DNA of 64,000 bases, taken from contig NZ_JAPDMV010000011.1 of NCBI RefSeq assembly GCF_026319305.1, forward strand, positions 1-64,000, in the 5' to 3' direction. Below are positions 42,918-52,093 of this stretch, one piece after another (within the stretch, counting starts at the first letter, position 1; every line of letters starts with the position of its first letter). This DNA is from Methylophaga sp. OBS4 (GTDB lineage Bacteria; Pseudomonadota; Gammaproteobacteria; Nitrosococcales; Methylophagaceae). The notes beneath the pieces are model-generated. The model saw only the letters and a list, made by a program, of their open reading frames with translations, was not told the origin of the DNA and did not search any database. A program made the translations under genes and the position numbers.

Positions 42918-44816
42918 TCAATGACCGATAGCAAAAATTGTGTATGCGGACTGGGAACTTCCCAGAGTCGAATTAGATGTATCTCTGCCAAGAAACTGAA
43001 AAGATCCCGGTAATAACCCGTAATTAGAGTTCCAAGCCAAAACATGCATCGTGCCTGTTGAGTTTCCTGCAGCACCATCCATCACGGTTAACCCAAAGCA
43101 TTCATTGGGGAAGGTGATTGGGAAGTTGATCACATCACCATTGGCAGCCGTGCCATTCATCCACTGGATGATCAATCCATTCATCAATTTCTGATAGCCG
43201 TTTAAGGTTTTTTGAGATGGCATATTTGCTGTGGTGGCAACTTCTTCCCAGGCACCCCACACCTGGCTTCTACGCTGTCTAATGAACATTTTCGGTTCAC
43301 TGGCGTTCATGCTGTTTAACGTCTGGTGTGCATAATCTGAATTCTGATGCACAAACGTTTTTAGAAAAGCCCAGTTTGTGAATCCCACCGGGAAGTTAGT
43401 GCACTCAGAAGCGTTGCAGACATACTCACTGTTATTCAAAACAGTGTTTAGATCGCCATCAAACTTCACATGCTTGCCATCTTTATCAAAACCGGCCAGG
43501 CGATTATTGAAATGCTGCTGCATACGCAACGGCGTGATCACCTTGCTGTTATCAGTGCCGGTTTCTGCTGTGGCCTGATCAGAAATACGGCCATCATGAA
43601 AAATTTCCTGCCAATCGGCAGGTGTGCCACTTGTAATCCGTCTGAAAAACACACGATCGCTGTTGTATTGCAAAAAGCGCTGTTCAACATGCACCGCTGT
43701 GCCGTTGAAGTTCTCATTTACGATTAAATGCCCTTCACCACTCACTCCTGCAGGCCCATTCGTTGGTGTTCCTGAAATGAAATAAAAGCCCGATGTGGTT
43801 AAGGTGTTGAAGTCCGCGCTGCCTTTTGTGTTGCCGGTCGTGCCGGTCGCGCCCAGCCCAAATTGTTCAAACGCTTCCCGCACTCGCTTTGGTGTCATAG
43901 CACGCAATAAATCCGTGCCTGCAAGTGCTTCGGCATTATTGGCCAGTTCCACCAGGCCCAGTTCGGTTTCGGTGGCCTGGTCCAACTTGGTCTGGTTTTT
44001 AGTGTTGGTTACCTCGGCCCCGCCATTAATATCGGCAATCTTGGCCACGTAGTGGTCGATCCCGTTTCCGTCCTGGTAATCGGTCAGCGCGGTATCGCTG
44101 GCCACCAGTTGCACATCGGCATCCAGACCGGTTAAGTCACCCTGCAGGCTCGCATCCACCCAGATCGCGTTTGGCAGGCTGCCCACGTCAATTTGCTGGG
44201 TATTGGTGAATTCGCAGCGGATGCCGCCCACATAACCCACACCGGCAGACACGTCGAACACGGTGCCGTTGTTCAGCGTCACATCAAAGCCACCGGCAAA
44301 AAACGCATCATGGCCATAAATATCAAAATTGCTCAGGCGTTCGCGTTCATCGATCTGCAGTAGCCGGGTGGTGAAGTCGATCTGCCAGGTTTCGGCCGGG
44401 GCATTGATCTCAGTCGTGGCCTGGGCGCCGGAAAAGGCCACCAGGAAGTTGCGCACCAGGTTGTTGCCTTCAATGCCGCCATCAGTGGCGGTTTTGGTGA
44501 TGGGGTCAGCCAGGTAAACCACGGCGATCAATACGTCATCTTCATCCTTGAGGCCCACCCAGTTAAAGGTGTAATCCCCGATTGTGCTGTCCAGGGTGAG
44601 CGAGTAAACCACCTGATTGGCGTTGACATAACCCGCCTTTGTCACCGGTCGGGTGTCCACGATATCGGCCGGATCCGGCAACGTTTCGATGCGGTCGGCC
44701 GGTTCGGCGCCCAGTCCGTCGATATTGGCCAGCACAAAGTGGGTGATATTCAGCAGCTGGCTGTTGCCCTGCTGCAGCGCGATCTTGTTTTCGCCTTCAA
44801 TCGTTATAAATGCCAT
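42918..44816 (-). CDS. tail fibre protein
   Basis: 632 residues. The N-terminal about 150 residues (IALQQGNSQLLNITHFVLAN, then VNANQVVYSLTLDSTIGDYT) match the conserved P2-like tail fibre attachment domain. The middle is repetitive (LVELANNAEALAGTD, then ATETGTDNSKVITPLRMQQH, a collar-type repeat). The C-terminus (INFPITFPNECFGLTVMDGA) looks like the receptor-binding gp53-type domain. Late gene; binds the host surface. AT-rich local composition in the C-terminal third is compatible with exchange of the receptor-binding part. Confidence 0.88.
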   Translation of the reverse strand: MAFITIEGENKIALQQGNSQLLNITHFVLANIDGLGAEPADRIETLPDPADIVDTRPVTKAGYVNANQVVYSLTLDSTIGDYTFNWVGLKDEDDVLIAVVYLADPITKTATDGGIEGNNLVRNFLVAFSGAQATTEINAPAETWQIDFTTRLLQIDERERLSNFDIYGHDAFFAGGFDVTLNNGTVFDVSAGVGYVGGIRCEFTNTQQIDVGSLPNAIWVDASLQGDLTGLDADVQLVASDTALTDYQDGNGIDHYVAKIADINGGAEVTNTKNQTKLDQATETELGLVELANNAEALAGTDLLRAMTPKRVREAFEQFGLGATGTTGNTKGSADFNTLTTSGFYFISGTPTNGPAGVSGEGHLIVNENFNGTAVHVEQRFLQYNSDRVFFRRITSGTPADWQEIFHDGRISDQATAETGTDNSKVITPLRMQQHFNNRLAGFDKDGKHVKFDGDLNTVLNNSEYVCNASECTNFPVGFTNWAFLKTFVHQNSDYAHQTLNSMNASEPKMFIRQRRSQVWGAWEEVATTANMPSQKTLNGYQKLMNGLIIQWMNGTAANGDVINFPITFPNECFGLTVMDGAAGNSTGTMHVLAWNSNYGLLPGSFQFLGRDTSNSTLGSSQSAYTIFAIGH

Positions 44817-45341
44817 TTAAAGCCCTGCTGTGTCGTAGTGATAAGAAAAGCCATTGGAAAACACCGGCGTGCTGACCGTGATCGGGGTGATGATCTGCAG
44901 CTGGTAGCGGCGGCAGGTGCGGCCATACTTGTAAATAATGCGATCAAGCAGCTCCTGGTTCTGGGCCAGCTGTGAGTCGGACAGGTTGAGCAGGATCACG
45001 TCCCAGTCCACCGGATCCACCCTTTCTTCGATCTCAATGTAGCCGATCCCCAGGCGTTCAAAGATGCGGATAAAACCGGCCTTGCTGCCGGCGTCCTGGG
45101 CATTAATCAGCGCGTATTTCACCCGCTTGCGGTAAAGGTCCAGCGGTTCGCCGGTAAAGCGCTCGATATCGCGGGAAAAGGCGATCACATCCAGAATCGC
45201 CGGTGTGCAGGTTAAGGGGTCCATCTGGTCCAGCGGCCAGCGCAGCCAGGTTTCGATGTTGCCCCAGTAAGCCTTCGCGGCTGTGATCAGCTTTTGGGTT
45301 TGATCGGCACTTAGCCAAAACGGCAGCTTGATATCGATCAT
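44817..45341 (-). CDS. tail protein gpI-like
   Basis: 174 residues, immediately between gpJ and the fibre gene as gpI in P2. The N-terminal LPFWLSADQTQKLITAAKAY and the central DLYRKRVKYALINAQDAGSK, FERLGIGYIEIEERVDPVDW are typical of tail protein I. It is a baseplate wedge component. The start overlaps the gpJ stop by one base, the usual P2 coupling. Confidence 0.8.
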   Translation of the reverse strand: MIDIKLPFWLSADQTQKLITAAKAYWGNIETWLRWPLDQMDPLTCTPAILDVIAFSRDIERFTGEPLDLYRKRVKYALINAQDAGSKAGFIRIFERLGIGYIEIEERVDPVDWDVILLNLSDSQLAQNQELLDRIIYKYGRTCRRYQLQIITPITVSTPVFSNGFSYHYDTAGL

Positions 45342-46519
45342 TATTCAGTCTCCTGCAGGGTCACGGTTAAGCTGGTCAAACGCGGGATCCATAACTCGGT
45401 CACAATGTCGGCCAGGTCAAAGTCCACGCTGTGGATCTCGACAAACTCCCGGTGCAGCTCCTGCGCCAGGCGTGAAAAGCTGAACCGGGAATAAGGCAGC
45501 GTGAGCGTGGGCGAATACTCGCTGTTCTCACGAAATGCCGCGTTGATAAAGTCGGTGATCTTGGTCTGCAGCGCGGTGATATCGGCAGCGGTCATGCCTT
45601 GTTCATGCCACACGGTCGCCACCAGGCTGATCGTTTGCTCCGGCATCTGATACACCTGCAGATCGTCGCCGTGGCCGTGGTTGCCCTCGTCGGTGATGTA
45701 GCCGTTGATATCGTCCAGGTAATCATTGACCGGCGCGGCGAAATCAAACAGCACAAAGGCATTGGCCGTGCCTGGCCCCCTGGGCGCGTTATGCTCGAAG
45801 TAAATCGCATCGACCGCCACCCCTGGGAACTGGGCGATCAAAGACCGGTACACGCTGTCGGTGTGAAAATCGGATGCGGTGCCAAACTGGTTCCGCGCAC
45901 GGTTGCGCAGGTCGTTGTTGCTTTCCCGGTCAGCGCCGGGCTCGGTCAGCCAGTCGGTGCCGTTGGTCACCCCGATGATGTTGGCAATCGGTTCCGGCAA
46001 AATCGAATAATAACCGGCTGCAAGGTTAAACGCGGCACCGGCTTCAATGGCTTCCACTGCCACGTCCAGCGTGGGCGCGCCAGCGTCAAAGCTTTTCTGC
46101 TCGGTGGTCACCAGCTTGTAAATATTGCCGTTTAAGGTCGCAGTCTGGATCACGGTGCCGGCTTCGATGGTCACATCGGTGCCGGTGTCGTCACGGGTGA
46201 AGGTGATCAGCCCCTTGGCCTTGGTTTCCTCTTTTCTGGTCAGGTTCACCGCATCGGCCAGCAGGTCCACCGCCCAGTCCAGGTTCGCGGTTTTCAAAAA
46301 GGCATTAGGCAGCACCGTGTCCACCAGGAAGTCAATCAGCCACAAAACCGGCTGTGTCACCAGGGCGCTGATGGTGCGCCAGAAAGGGCTGTATTTATTA
46401 TCATTGTTGATACTGCTGCCGGCAGCACTCATCTGGTCGCGCCATTCCTGTTTCAGCGCGTCCTCGGTGGTCGGTATGCCGGCATCAGACACAATCTTTT
46501 TGAAATCTACCTGTTCCAT
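45341..46519 (-). CDS. baseplate protein gpJ-like
   Basis: 392 residues. Baseplate_J features: LNRARNQFGT-like region (NDLRNRARNQFGTASDFHTD), GVAVDAIYFEHNAPRGPGTA, and a C-terminal helical and beta region (LTLPYSRFSFSRLAQELHRE). Wedge protein of contractile tails. It overlaps its neighbours by one base each side, so it is tightly coupled with the gp25-like and gpI genes. Confidence 0.88.
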   Translation of the reverse strand: MEQVDFKKIVSDAGIPTTEDALKQEWRDQMSAAGSSINNDNKYSPFWRTISALVTQPVLWLIDFLVDTVLPNAFLKTANLDWAVDLLADAVNLTRKEETKAKGLITFTRDDTGTDVTIEAGTVIQTATLNGNIYKLVTTEQKSFDAGAPTLDVAVEAIEAGAAFNLAAGYYSILPEPIANIIGVTNGTDWLTEPGADRESNNDLRNRARNQFGTASDFHTDSVYRSLIAQFPGVAVDAIYFEHNAPRGPGTANAFVLFDFAAPVNDYLDDINGYITDEGNHGHGDDLQVYQMPEQTISLVATVWHEQGMTAADITALQTKITDFINAAFRENSEYSPTLTLPYSRFSFSRLAQELHREFVEIHSVDFDLADIVTELWIPRLTSLTVTLQETE

Positions 46520-46848
46520 TAAATGGTCGCCTCGATCGAAATGTCGCCAAAGTCGTAAGTGGTCGCCGTGATAAAGAAGGTCTGCGAGTCCGTGCGGGTA
46601 ATGTTCACGGTGCCAGGCACCAGGCGTTCATCTTCTTCTATCATCAGCACCAGCTCCTGGGTGTTGGCCTGCACCGCCACGTTGTCACGCTGGCCAATCA
46701 GTTCCACCATTAGCCCCGAATCACGCACCAGGTGTTTAATGTCTTGGGTGATGCAATCACGGTCAAAAATCAGCTGGGGTTCGCCGGCCGGGTCCAGGGT
46801 CAGGTCGTCATCGGTGAACAGCAGATCGATATATTTGGCATCTTCCAC
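46519..46848 (-). CDS. gp25-like baseplate wedge protein (DUF2590)
   Basis: 109 residues. IDLLFTDDDLTLDPAGEPQL, DRDCITQDIKHLVRDSGLMV and QRDNVAVQANTQELVLMIEE match the DUF2590/gp25-like wedge proteins of HP1-type phages, the equivalent of P2 gpW. It lies between tape measure and gpJ, which is the right place. Start is 3 bases after the tape measure stop. Confidence 0.85.
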   Translation of the reverse strand: MEDAKYIDLLFTDDDLTLDPAGEPQLIFDRDCITQDIKHLVRDSGLMVELIGQRDNVAVQANTQELVLMIEEDERLVPGTVNITRTDSQTFFITATTYDFGDISIEATI

Positions 46849-46850
46849 AA

Positions 46851-48710
46851 TCAGCCCCCCATGAATTCAAGATCGGCCATCAGGCTGTTGCCATCGACGC
46901 TTGGGCCGTAGTTATTCACCACCACGTCACCCATTTGACTGCTGCGTTGATTGTTCGCCTGGTTGATGCGCTGAATCACGCCGCCCTGCTGGGCGCTTTG
47001 GCTGTTGGCCAGCATCGAAGCCGGCGCGGCCACCGGTTTGGGTGGTGCCGGCGTATTGCCGCCAATATTGAGATCCAGCCCCAGCCAATCGGCAAAACCG
47101 CCGATCTTGTCTGTCAGCCAGTCCAGGCTGGTGCCGATAAAAGAAAACGGATCCAGTGTGCCCAGCCAGTTTTTGAAACTGGCCCACCATTGCGGCAGCT
47201 TGTCCCAGGCGGCCAGCACACCGTCGACAAGGCTAAACAGGCCGATGAACTCCCACCACCTGCTGGTCCACTCGACGATCTTTCCGGTCCATACATCCCA
47301 GTAAACGACCGCTGCCACCACGGCCGCGATCAGCGCGGTGATGCCCAGCACCACCCAGGTGATCGGGTTTGCCAGTAAGGCTGCGGTGAATCCCCACACA
47401 GCCGGAATCATGGTTAAAAGTGAAAACTTGGTGGCCACAAACGCGCCTTTAAGCACTAAAAGTGAAACAGTCCAGGCAACCATGAATAACTTACTCGTGC
47501 CCATGACTAATGAAAGAACAGAAGTTGCAGCGACAAGACCAATGATGCTTAGAATCCCAATTCCCACCCACTTGGTGAGATTCGGAAACAGTTCAGTCCA
47601 GCGCAGAATTTTGTTGGCACCTTCCCCCATCATGCTAAGGAATGGCAGTAGTTGTGGCATGAGTGCTTTACCCAGCACGGTCTGAATGGCACGCATTTGT
47701 TCGCCGGCCTTTTCCCACGGGTCGGTTATCGCTTCGGCCATTTTGATGGCTTTATCCATGCCGGTTTGCTGGCCAATCTGGCTGATATTGTTATTCAGCC
47801 CGGTGATATCACTTGATAGCAGTTTTACCAGGGCCACGGCTTCCTTGGTGCCAAACGCTTTCTGCAGCATGTCCGATTCGGCCACCGTGTCGATCTCGCC
47901 GAACTTGCCCTGTATTTTGTCCAGGATCTGCACCATCGGCAGCATGCGGCCCTGGCTGTCAGTGAATTGCAGGCCCAGCGTTTCCTGGGCCTTGCCGACA
48001 CCGGCCAGAAAGGCTTTGTACTTGGTGCCGGCTTCGCTGCCGGTCATGGTCGCCTGCAGGCTGCCCAATACCGCGATCTGTTCATTCATGGCCACGCCGT
48101 GGCTTTGGGCTTCGGCCCCTATCCGGCTAAATGCCTCCGACATTTGGCTACCAGTGGTTTTGAAAATCTGAACTGCTGCAGCGGTTTGTCCGGCCAGCAT
48201 TTGCACCCACTCGCCTTTACCCATCTGGTCGGCGTTTTGCTTAAAAATGCCGTACATGGTGCCCATGTAGCTGGTGATGGTGCTGGTCTGGGCCTTGGTG
48301 CCCTTGGCCAGCACTGCGCTGGCCTCGGTGAACTTGGCCAGCTCTTTACCCTGCAACCCGGCAATGGCCGATTGAATATCGTAGGAACTGCGCACAAATT
48401 CGTCGGCTGATTCGCCGTACTGGGTAGAAAATCGCAATGATGTTTTGGTTAAGTCGGTCAGCACATCGTTGGCCACACCCAGGCTGGCCACTTCACCCAG
48501 GGCGCGATCCATTGCCTTGGCAGGTTGCAGAAAGCGGTCCAGGGCAAAACTGGCGCCGACCATGCCGGCCGCGCCATAACCAATCTGGCGGTAACCGGCC
48601 TGCACGTTGGTCGTCACCGTATCCATTGTTTTCATGATCTTGCCGGCCGGGCCGCTTACGCGGTCGATCAGTGAGATCATAAAATCCAGGTTTTGCATTG
48701 CTGTGGCCAT
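46851..48710 (-). CDS. tail tape measure protein
   Basis: 619 residues. Typical TP901-like core in the first 330 residues (ASLGVANDVLTDLTKTSLRF, GTMYGIFKQNADQMGKGEWV, FSRIGAEAQSHGVAMNEQIA), then three to four membrane-like helices (WVGIGILSIIGLVAATSVLS, ANPITWVVLGITALIAAVVA) and a polar C-terminus. It fixes tail length and helps DNA passage. Its ATG overlaps the stop codon of the frameshifted chaperone extension (TAATG). Confidence 0.93.
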   Translation of the reverse strand: MATAMQNLDFMISLIDRVSGPAGKIMKTMDTVTTNVQAGYRQIGYGAAGMVGASFALDRFLQPAKAMDRALGEVASLGVANDVLTDLTKTSLRFSTQYGESADEFVRSSYDIQSAIAGLQGKELAKFTEASAVLAKGTKAQTSTITSYMGTMYGIFKQNADQMGKGEWVQMLAGQTAAAVQIFKTTGSQMSEAFSRIGAEAQSHGVAMNEQIAVLGSLQATMTGSEAGTKYKAFLAGVGKAQETLGLQFTDSQGRMLPMVQILDKIQGKFGEIDTVAESDMLQKAFGTKEAVALVKLLSSDITGLNNNISQIGQQTGMDKAIKMAEAITDPWEKAGEQMRAIQTVLGKALMPQLLPFLSMMGEGANKILRWTELFPNLTKWVGIGILSIIGLVAATSVLSLVMGTSKLFMVAWTVSLLVLKGAFVATKFSLLTMIPAVWGFTAALLANPITWVVLGITALIAAVVAAVVYWDVWTGKIVEWTSRWWEFIGLFSLVDGVLAAWDKLPQWWASFKNWLGTLDPFSFIGTSLDWLTDKIGGFADWLGLDLNIGGNTPAPPKPVAAPASMLANSQSAQQGGVIQRINQANNQRSSQMGDVVVNNYGPSVDGNSLMADLEFMGG

Positions 48711-48894
48711 TACAGTGCCTTATTGATTCCTGAAGCTATCGCGTCCCGCATTTGTTCCCAGTAGCGATTTTCCATATATATCGCTTCGCCCATTGTTTGT
48801 TCGTTGACCGGCTGCCCCGGCAGCCAATGGCGCACCAGGCAGATCACCTGGTGCACCCCGTTATCTTTGATATTGGCCGCTATCCTTTCGGCTT
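48710..48894 (-). CDS. frameshift extension of the tail assembly chaperone
   Basis: After a -1 shift at 48892-48898 the frame continues for 60 residues (AERIAANIKDNGVHQVICLV at its start) and ends with TAA at 48710-48712, one base into the tape measure start. The short product is made without the shift, the long fusion with it. It has no ribosome-binding site of its own. Confidence 0.78.
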
Positions 48895-49164
48895 TTTTAG
48901 TGACACCTTCACGCCACCGGTGTAATCAACCACCAATTCCTGGGCCACCTGCATGACCAGGAACCCGTTGGGTTTGCCATCGACCAAAACCACCTTTTTG
49001 AAGGCATCTTTTTGTTTCTCGGCAACCGTTCGCATTAAGAAATTAAAAGCCGGTGCCACTTTGTCGTTGGGCATCTGCTCGTTGATATAACGGTTGTAGT
49101 CATCCACCCCGATCGAAAAGTCGAAATCCTGCTCGCCGATGGTGACGGTTGTTTGTTGGCTCAT
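48880..49164 (-). CDS. tail assembly chaperone (gpE-like)
   Basis: 94 residues. N-terminal beta part (TVTIGEQDFDFSIGVDDYNR) and helical C-terminal part (APAFNFLMRTVAEKQKDAFK). It lies between the lysis block and tape measure as gpE in P2. A slippery A AAA AAG (48892-48898) near the 3' end, 9 bases before the stop, permits the known -1 shift into a downstream frame that ends at the tape measure start. The chaperone binds the tape measure before tail assembly. Confidence 0.82.
   Translation of the reverse strand: MSQQTTVTIGEQDFDFSIGVDDYNRYINEQMPNDKVAPAFNFLMRTVAEKQKDAFKKVVLVDGKPNGFLVMQVAQELVVDYTGGVKVSLKKPKG
48892..48898 (-). promoter_or_regulatory. programmed -1 frameshift site A AAA AAG
   Basis: In the chaperone frame the codons are CTA AAA AAG. 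A back-slip gives AAA AAA GCC and opens the extension. The heptamer is the same as in dnaX of E. coli. Confidence 0.8.
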
Positions 49165-49168
49165 GTGT

Positions 49169-49444
49169 TTATGCTCCTATTAGCAATTTAAAAAAGGTTT
49201 TTAAAAAGTCGGTCAGCCCCATAGTGGACAAGACGTAATACCCCAGGGCACCAGTCGCTAACCAGCGGATCTGAGATATCAGGCCGGCAATCTTGTCAAT
49301 CGCCAGCCCTTGCGTTGTCAAGGCTTTTTCGTGAGTGCCCAACGCCTTTTCGTGGGTGCCCAGTTGGGATTCATGCATCACCCTTGCGATCTCTAATTCC
49401 CGGATCCGTTTGTTGCAGACTTCATCCACTGCGTGTATCTCCAT
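49169..49444 (-). CDS. small coiled-coil membrane protein (XhlA/holin-like)
   Basis: 91 residues. The first half is a charged coiled coil with an internal repeat (LGTHEKA twice, LTTQ), the second half a membrane segment (WLATGALGYYVLSTMGL). This layout resembles hemolysin XhlA-type or spanin-like accessory lysis proteins. It follows the holin gene by 3 bases and precedes the tail chaperone. Family call is by topology only. Confidence 0.6.
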   Translation of the reverse strand: MEIHAVDEVCNKRIRELEIARVMHESQLGTHEKALGTHEKALTTQGLAIDKIAGLISQIRWLATGALGYYVLSTMGLTDFLKTFFKLLIGA

Positions 49445-49447
49445 GAC

Positions 49448-49927
49448 TTAATCAAACAGGCTCTTTTGCTCGCGCCCAGTTACCAGCCGGGTGGTTTTAT
49501 TGCTGGCGCCACGCTTTTCAGCAGTGCGGCCAATCGTCCAGATCCCGACACAACCACCCCAGGCCGCCCAAAATTCAAACGGCAGCACAAAGGGCTGCAG
49601 TTCGGAACCGCCCAGGCTTTGCATGGCCGGCACCAGGCAATAATTGAAGGCAATAATGGCCAGGCCGGCATACACCACGGTCGGGCGCGCCCGTTTGGTA
49701 TAGGTGTCGCCCTGGTTCATTTCGGCCACAATGATCCTTTCCTTGGCCTGCAGTTCAGCCTGCATCGATGCTTCGGCCGTTGCCTGGCGTTGGTTAACCA
49801 GTTCCTGCACTTGCAGCTGAAACTGCTTTTTCTCGCTGTCCGTGGTGATAAAGCGATCGGCCACTTCGCCAATGCCTTCCACCAGGCCACCGGTGAAAAT
49901 GCTGCCGATTTTGCTAACTAGGCTCAT
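49448..49927 (-). CDS. holin-like protein (3TM type)
   Basis: 159 residues. An N-terminal amphipathic and coiled-coil region (LQVQELVNQRQATAEASMQA), then a Pro-rich turn and two or three membrane segments (TVVYAGLAIIAFNYCLVPAM, FEFWAAWGGCVGIWTI). This is the phage 3TM holin pattern. It would form membrane lesions at the end of infection. The ATG at 49927 overlaps the stop of the endolysin candidate by 4 bases, so the longer frame to 50242 is shadow. Confidence 0.82.
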   Translation of the reverse strand: MSLVSKIGSIFTGGLVEGIGEVADRFITTDSEKKQFQLQVQELVNQRQATAEASMQAELQAKERIIVAEMNQGDTYTKRARPTVVYAGLAIIAFNYCLVPAMQSLGGSELQPFVLPFEFWAAWGGCVGIWTIGRTAEKRGASNKTTRLVTGREQKSLFD

Positions 49928-50511
49928 TCCAGATCCCCTTCTTCCAGCAAGGTGTAAGAAAAGCGGCGGCCATAGGTCACCGCTGATTTGTTGGCCAGGG
50001 CCATCACCAGGTCGAAATCTTCCGGGCTGGCCAGCACCTGGCAGCCTGCAGACCAGCGATCCACCCGTAACGATGAAGTGTTGGCACTGGCCCGGTGCAA
50101 ATTGATGCCAAACAGGCCGTTTTGAATGGTGTCTGCATCGGCATCGATGTGTTGATCGCTGTTGGCGTCCCGGTACACGCTCATCGGGCCACGCTGCACC
50201 AGGGCTTTGTACTTGCCCTGGTGTGCGCCCAGTTGCCAGCAAGAACGGTAATGGCCAGGCACCAGCACGGCCGTGCCGTCGACGCTTAACGGGTTTTCGC
50301 GGTAATACAGGCCCGGGTCAGCAGTCATTGGAAATACATGCATCACCTGCTTGCGATCCAGCTCGTACAGCACCACCAGGCAATCGTTGAAGCTGTTGGC
50401 ATCCGTGTCTTTGCTGCGAATGCCGACCAGGTTCAGGTTGTAATCACCCTTAAATACCGGGTAATCAAGCCGTTTCAGTGCGTCAGTGAGGGTTTTGGCC
50501 GTGAACTGCAT
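49924..50511 (-). CDS. L,D-transpeptidase-like lysis enzyme
   Basis: 195 residues. The conserved pattern is His (in GINLHRASANTSSL) followed by SAGCQVLASPEDF, i.e. H-x17-S-x-G-C, close to the YkuD catalytic signature but with Ala instead of the usual His before Gly. No lysozyme or amidase motif is seen anywhere in the prophage. Together with the adjacent holin this is the best endolysin candidate, acting on peptidoglycan. It follows the tail tube gene by 2 bases. Confidence 0.65.
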   Translation of the reverse strand: MQFTAKTLTDALKRLDYPVFKGDYNLNLVGIRSKDTDANSFNDCLVVLYELDRKQVMHVFPMTADPGLYYRENPLSVDGTAVLVPGHYRSCWQLGAHQGKYKALVQRGPMSVYRDANSDQHIDADADTIQNGLFGINLHRASANTSSLRVDRWSAGCQVLASPEDFDLVMALANKSAVTYGRRFSYTLLEEGDLE

Positions 50512-50513
50512 GG

Positions 50514-50960
50514 CTACAGATCCCGCGTATCGTCTTCGCTCAGGTACGGCACACCATTGATCCGGACAAAGTCCGGGCTGGTGACTTCAAACGGCACTTT
50601 GTGCTTGGTCTTTTCACCGCCGTTGGGATCGATATCCAGCAGATCCGACACTTTGACCTTGCAGCCAAACAGCTCGACCTTTTGTTCCTGGTCCAGTGCC
50701 TTGCCGGTGGTAACAATGTCGAACGGTTCAAGACCGCGCCAGCTGCCGGCCGCTTTTGCAGCATCGACCAGCAGGTTAAAGTTGCGGCTGTCCAGTTCCA
50801 TTTCACCGCTGCAGGCAGCGTCACCGTCAACCCAGCCATTGGGCACACCACGCGACATCACCGCCTTGCTGTTATCGGTGATCGAGGCGGTCATGGCTTC
50901 AACATGGATCAGGGTGTCACCCGCCATGATGTCGAAGTTTTGGCCTGATAAATTCTTCAC
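50514..50960 (-). CDS. tail tube protein (gpFII-like, DUF2597)
   Basis: 148 residues. MKNLSGQNFDIMAGDTLIHV, the beta-rich middle (AACSGEMELDSRNFNLLVDA) and the downstream FEVTSPDFVRINGVPYL are as in DUF2597 proteins of HP1-like phages. It forms the inner tube of the contractile tail. It lies 11 bases after the sheath gene, the conserved FI-FII order. Confidence 0.85.
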   Translation of the reverse strand: MKNLSGQNFDIMAGDTLIHVEAMTASITDNSKAVMSRGVPNGWVDGDAACSGEMELDSRNFNLLVDAAKAAGSWRGLEPFDIVTTGKALDQEQKVELFGCKVKVSDLLDIDPNGGEKTKHKVPFEVTSPDFVRINGVPYLSEDDTRDL

Positions 50961-50971
50961 GGTTCAGTCTC

Positions 50972-52093
50972 CTATACAGTCGGCATTTCGAGATCCAGCA
51001 CGATGTTGGCTGTGATCTCTTTTGGAATTTCAAACGGCCGGGCCTTCATGAATATCTCGACCTCGGTGCGGGTGATCCAGGTGATCACAATGTCGCCATC
51101 CTGTGGCGGCTTGAGTTCAGCCGGGAACGGAATACCCTGAAACACGGTGCTGCGGCTCATTTCACGCAATGGGCGCATCAGCTTGTTGGTGGCCCAGGCA
51201 GTGCCCACCGGTGTGCTGTTAAAACGGCGGTTACCCAGCAGGCTGATCAGCACCAGGCGAACACGACGGGCAGCCATATCCACCACCCGCAGGTTTTCGA
51301 TCACCTGGTAGTCGCCGGCAGGCGCATCCAGGGTCTGACCATCGGACCAGAACACACCCGGATAATCGGCAAAAGTCACCGGTACCGAGAAACGCTGATC
51401 GTTCAGGGCTTTGGCGTGGGCGTTGGAATAACGAACGCCGGCACTGTCCACTGGCAGCATGGTCTGATCCACACCAATCAATGGGCCGGTTTCCACCCGC
51501 ATGGGGGTGTCTGCCACGCTCACCTGGTCATTGCACAGGCGGCCGGCATAGATGCCCACGGCGTTGTCGTAAATGTACGGCACCACCGACACTCTGAAAG
51601 CGCTGGCGCCATCGGTTAAGTCATTCAGCGCGGTGATGTAGTCAGACCAGGTTTGCAGGCCGGCATCGATGCCGGCAGCGGCAGCGATAAAGAACACGCG
51701 CCGGCCATATTCGGCATTAATTTCCACCGCTTTGGCCTGCATGGCGGTCAGATCGGCCTGGGCTGCGACAGGCGTGCAGATCACGATGGCTTCCACTCGC
51801 ACGTCCTCATTCATGGCCATGTCCACCGCTGCATCCCATAAGCTGCCATCAGCCACCGGAATGACCGCTGCCGCCCAGTTCTGGCCAGCGTTGAGTTTCG
51901 CCGCTTCCACCTGGCGTTTAATCTCGCTGTCGGCTTCGCCCAGTTCGGCGTCCAGGTCGCTGTCAGTGTTCAAATACAAAATGGTGTCGGTGTTGGTCGC
52001 ACCTTCCCCGATAAAGAGAAAGTATTTCTCAACCTCCGGGAACTTGCCCTGCGCCAGGTTCAGCGCTAATACACTAATCTTAGGTATAGCCAC
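50972..52093 (-). CDS. tail sheath protein (gpFI-like, DUF2586)
   Basis: 373 residues. MAIPKISVLALNLAQGKFPE start, then VSVVPYIYDNAVGIYAGRLC, DTPMRVETGPLIGVDQTMLP and a conserved C-terminal region (FPAELKPPQDGDIVITWITR). This is the DUF2586 sheath of HP1/K139-like phages and contracts to drive the tube. Overlaps gpS-like gene by 14 bases. Confidence 0.88.
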   Translation of the reverse strand: MAIPKISVLALNLAQGKFPEVEKYFLFIGEGATNTDTILYLNTDSDLDAELGEADSEIKRQVEAAKLNAGQNWAAAVIPVADGSLWDAAVDMAMNEDVRVEAIVICTPVAAQADLTAMQAKAVEINAEYGRRVFFIAAAAGIDAGLQTWSDYITALNDLTDGASAFRVSVVPYIYDNAVGIYAGRLCNDQVSVADTPMRVETGPLIGVDQTMLPVDSAGVRYSNAHAKALNDQRFSVPVTFADYPGVFWSDGQTLDAPAGDYQVIENLRVVDMAARRVRLVLISLLGNRRFNSTPVGTAWATNKLMRPLREMSRSTVFQGIPFPAELKPPQDGDIVITWITRTEVEIFMKARPFEIPKEITANIVLDLEMPTV

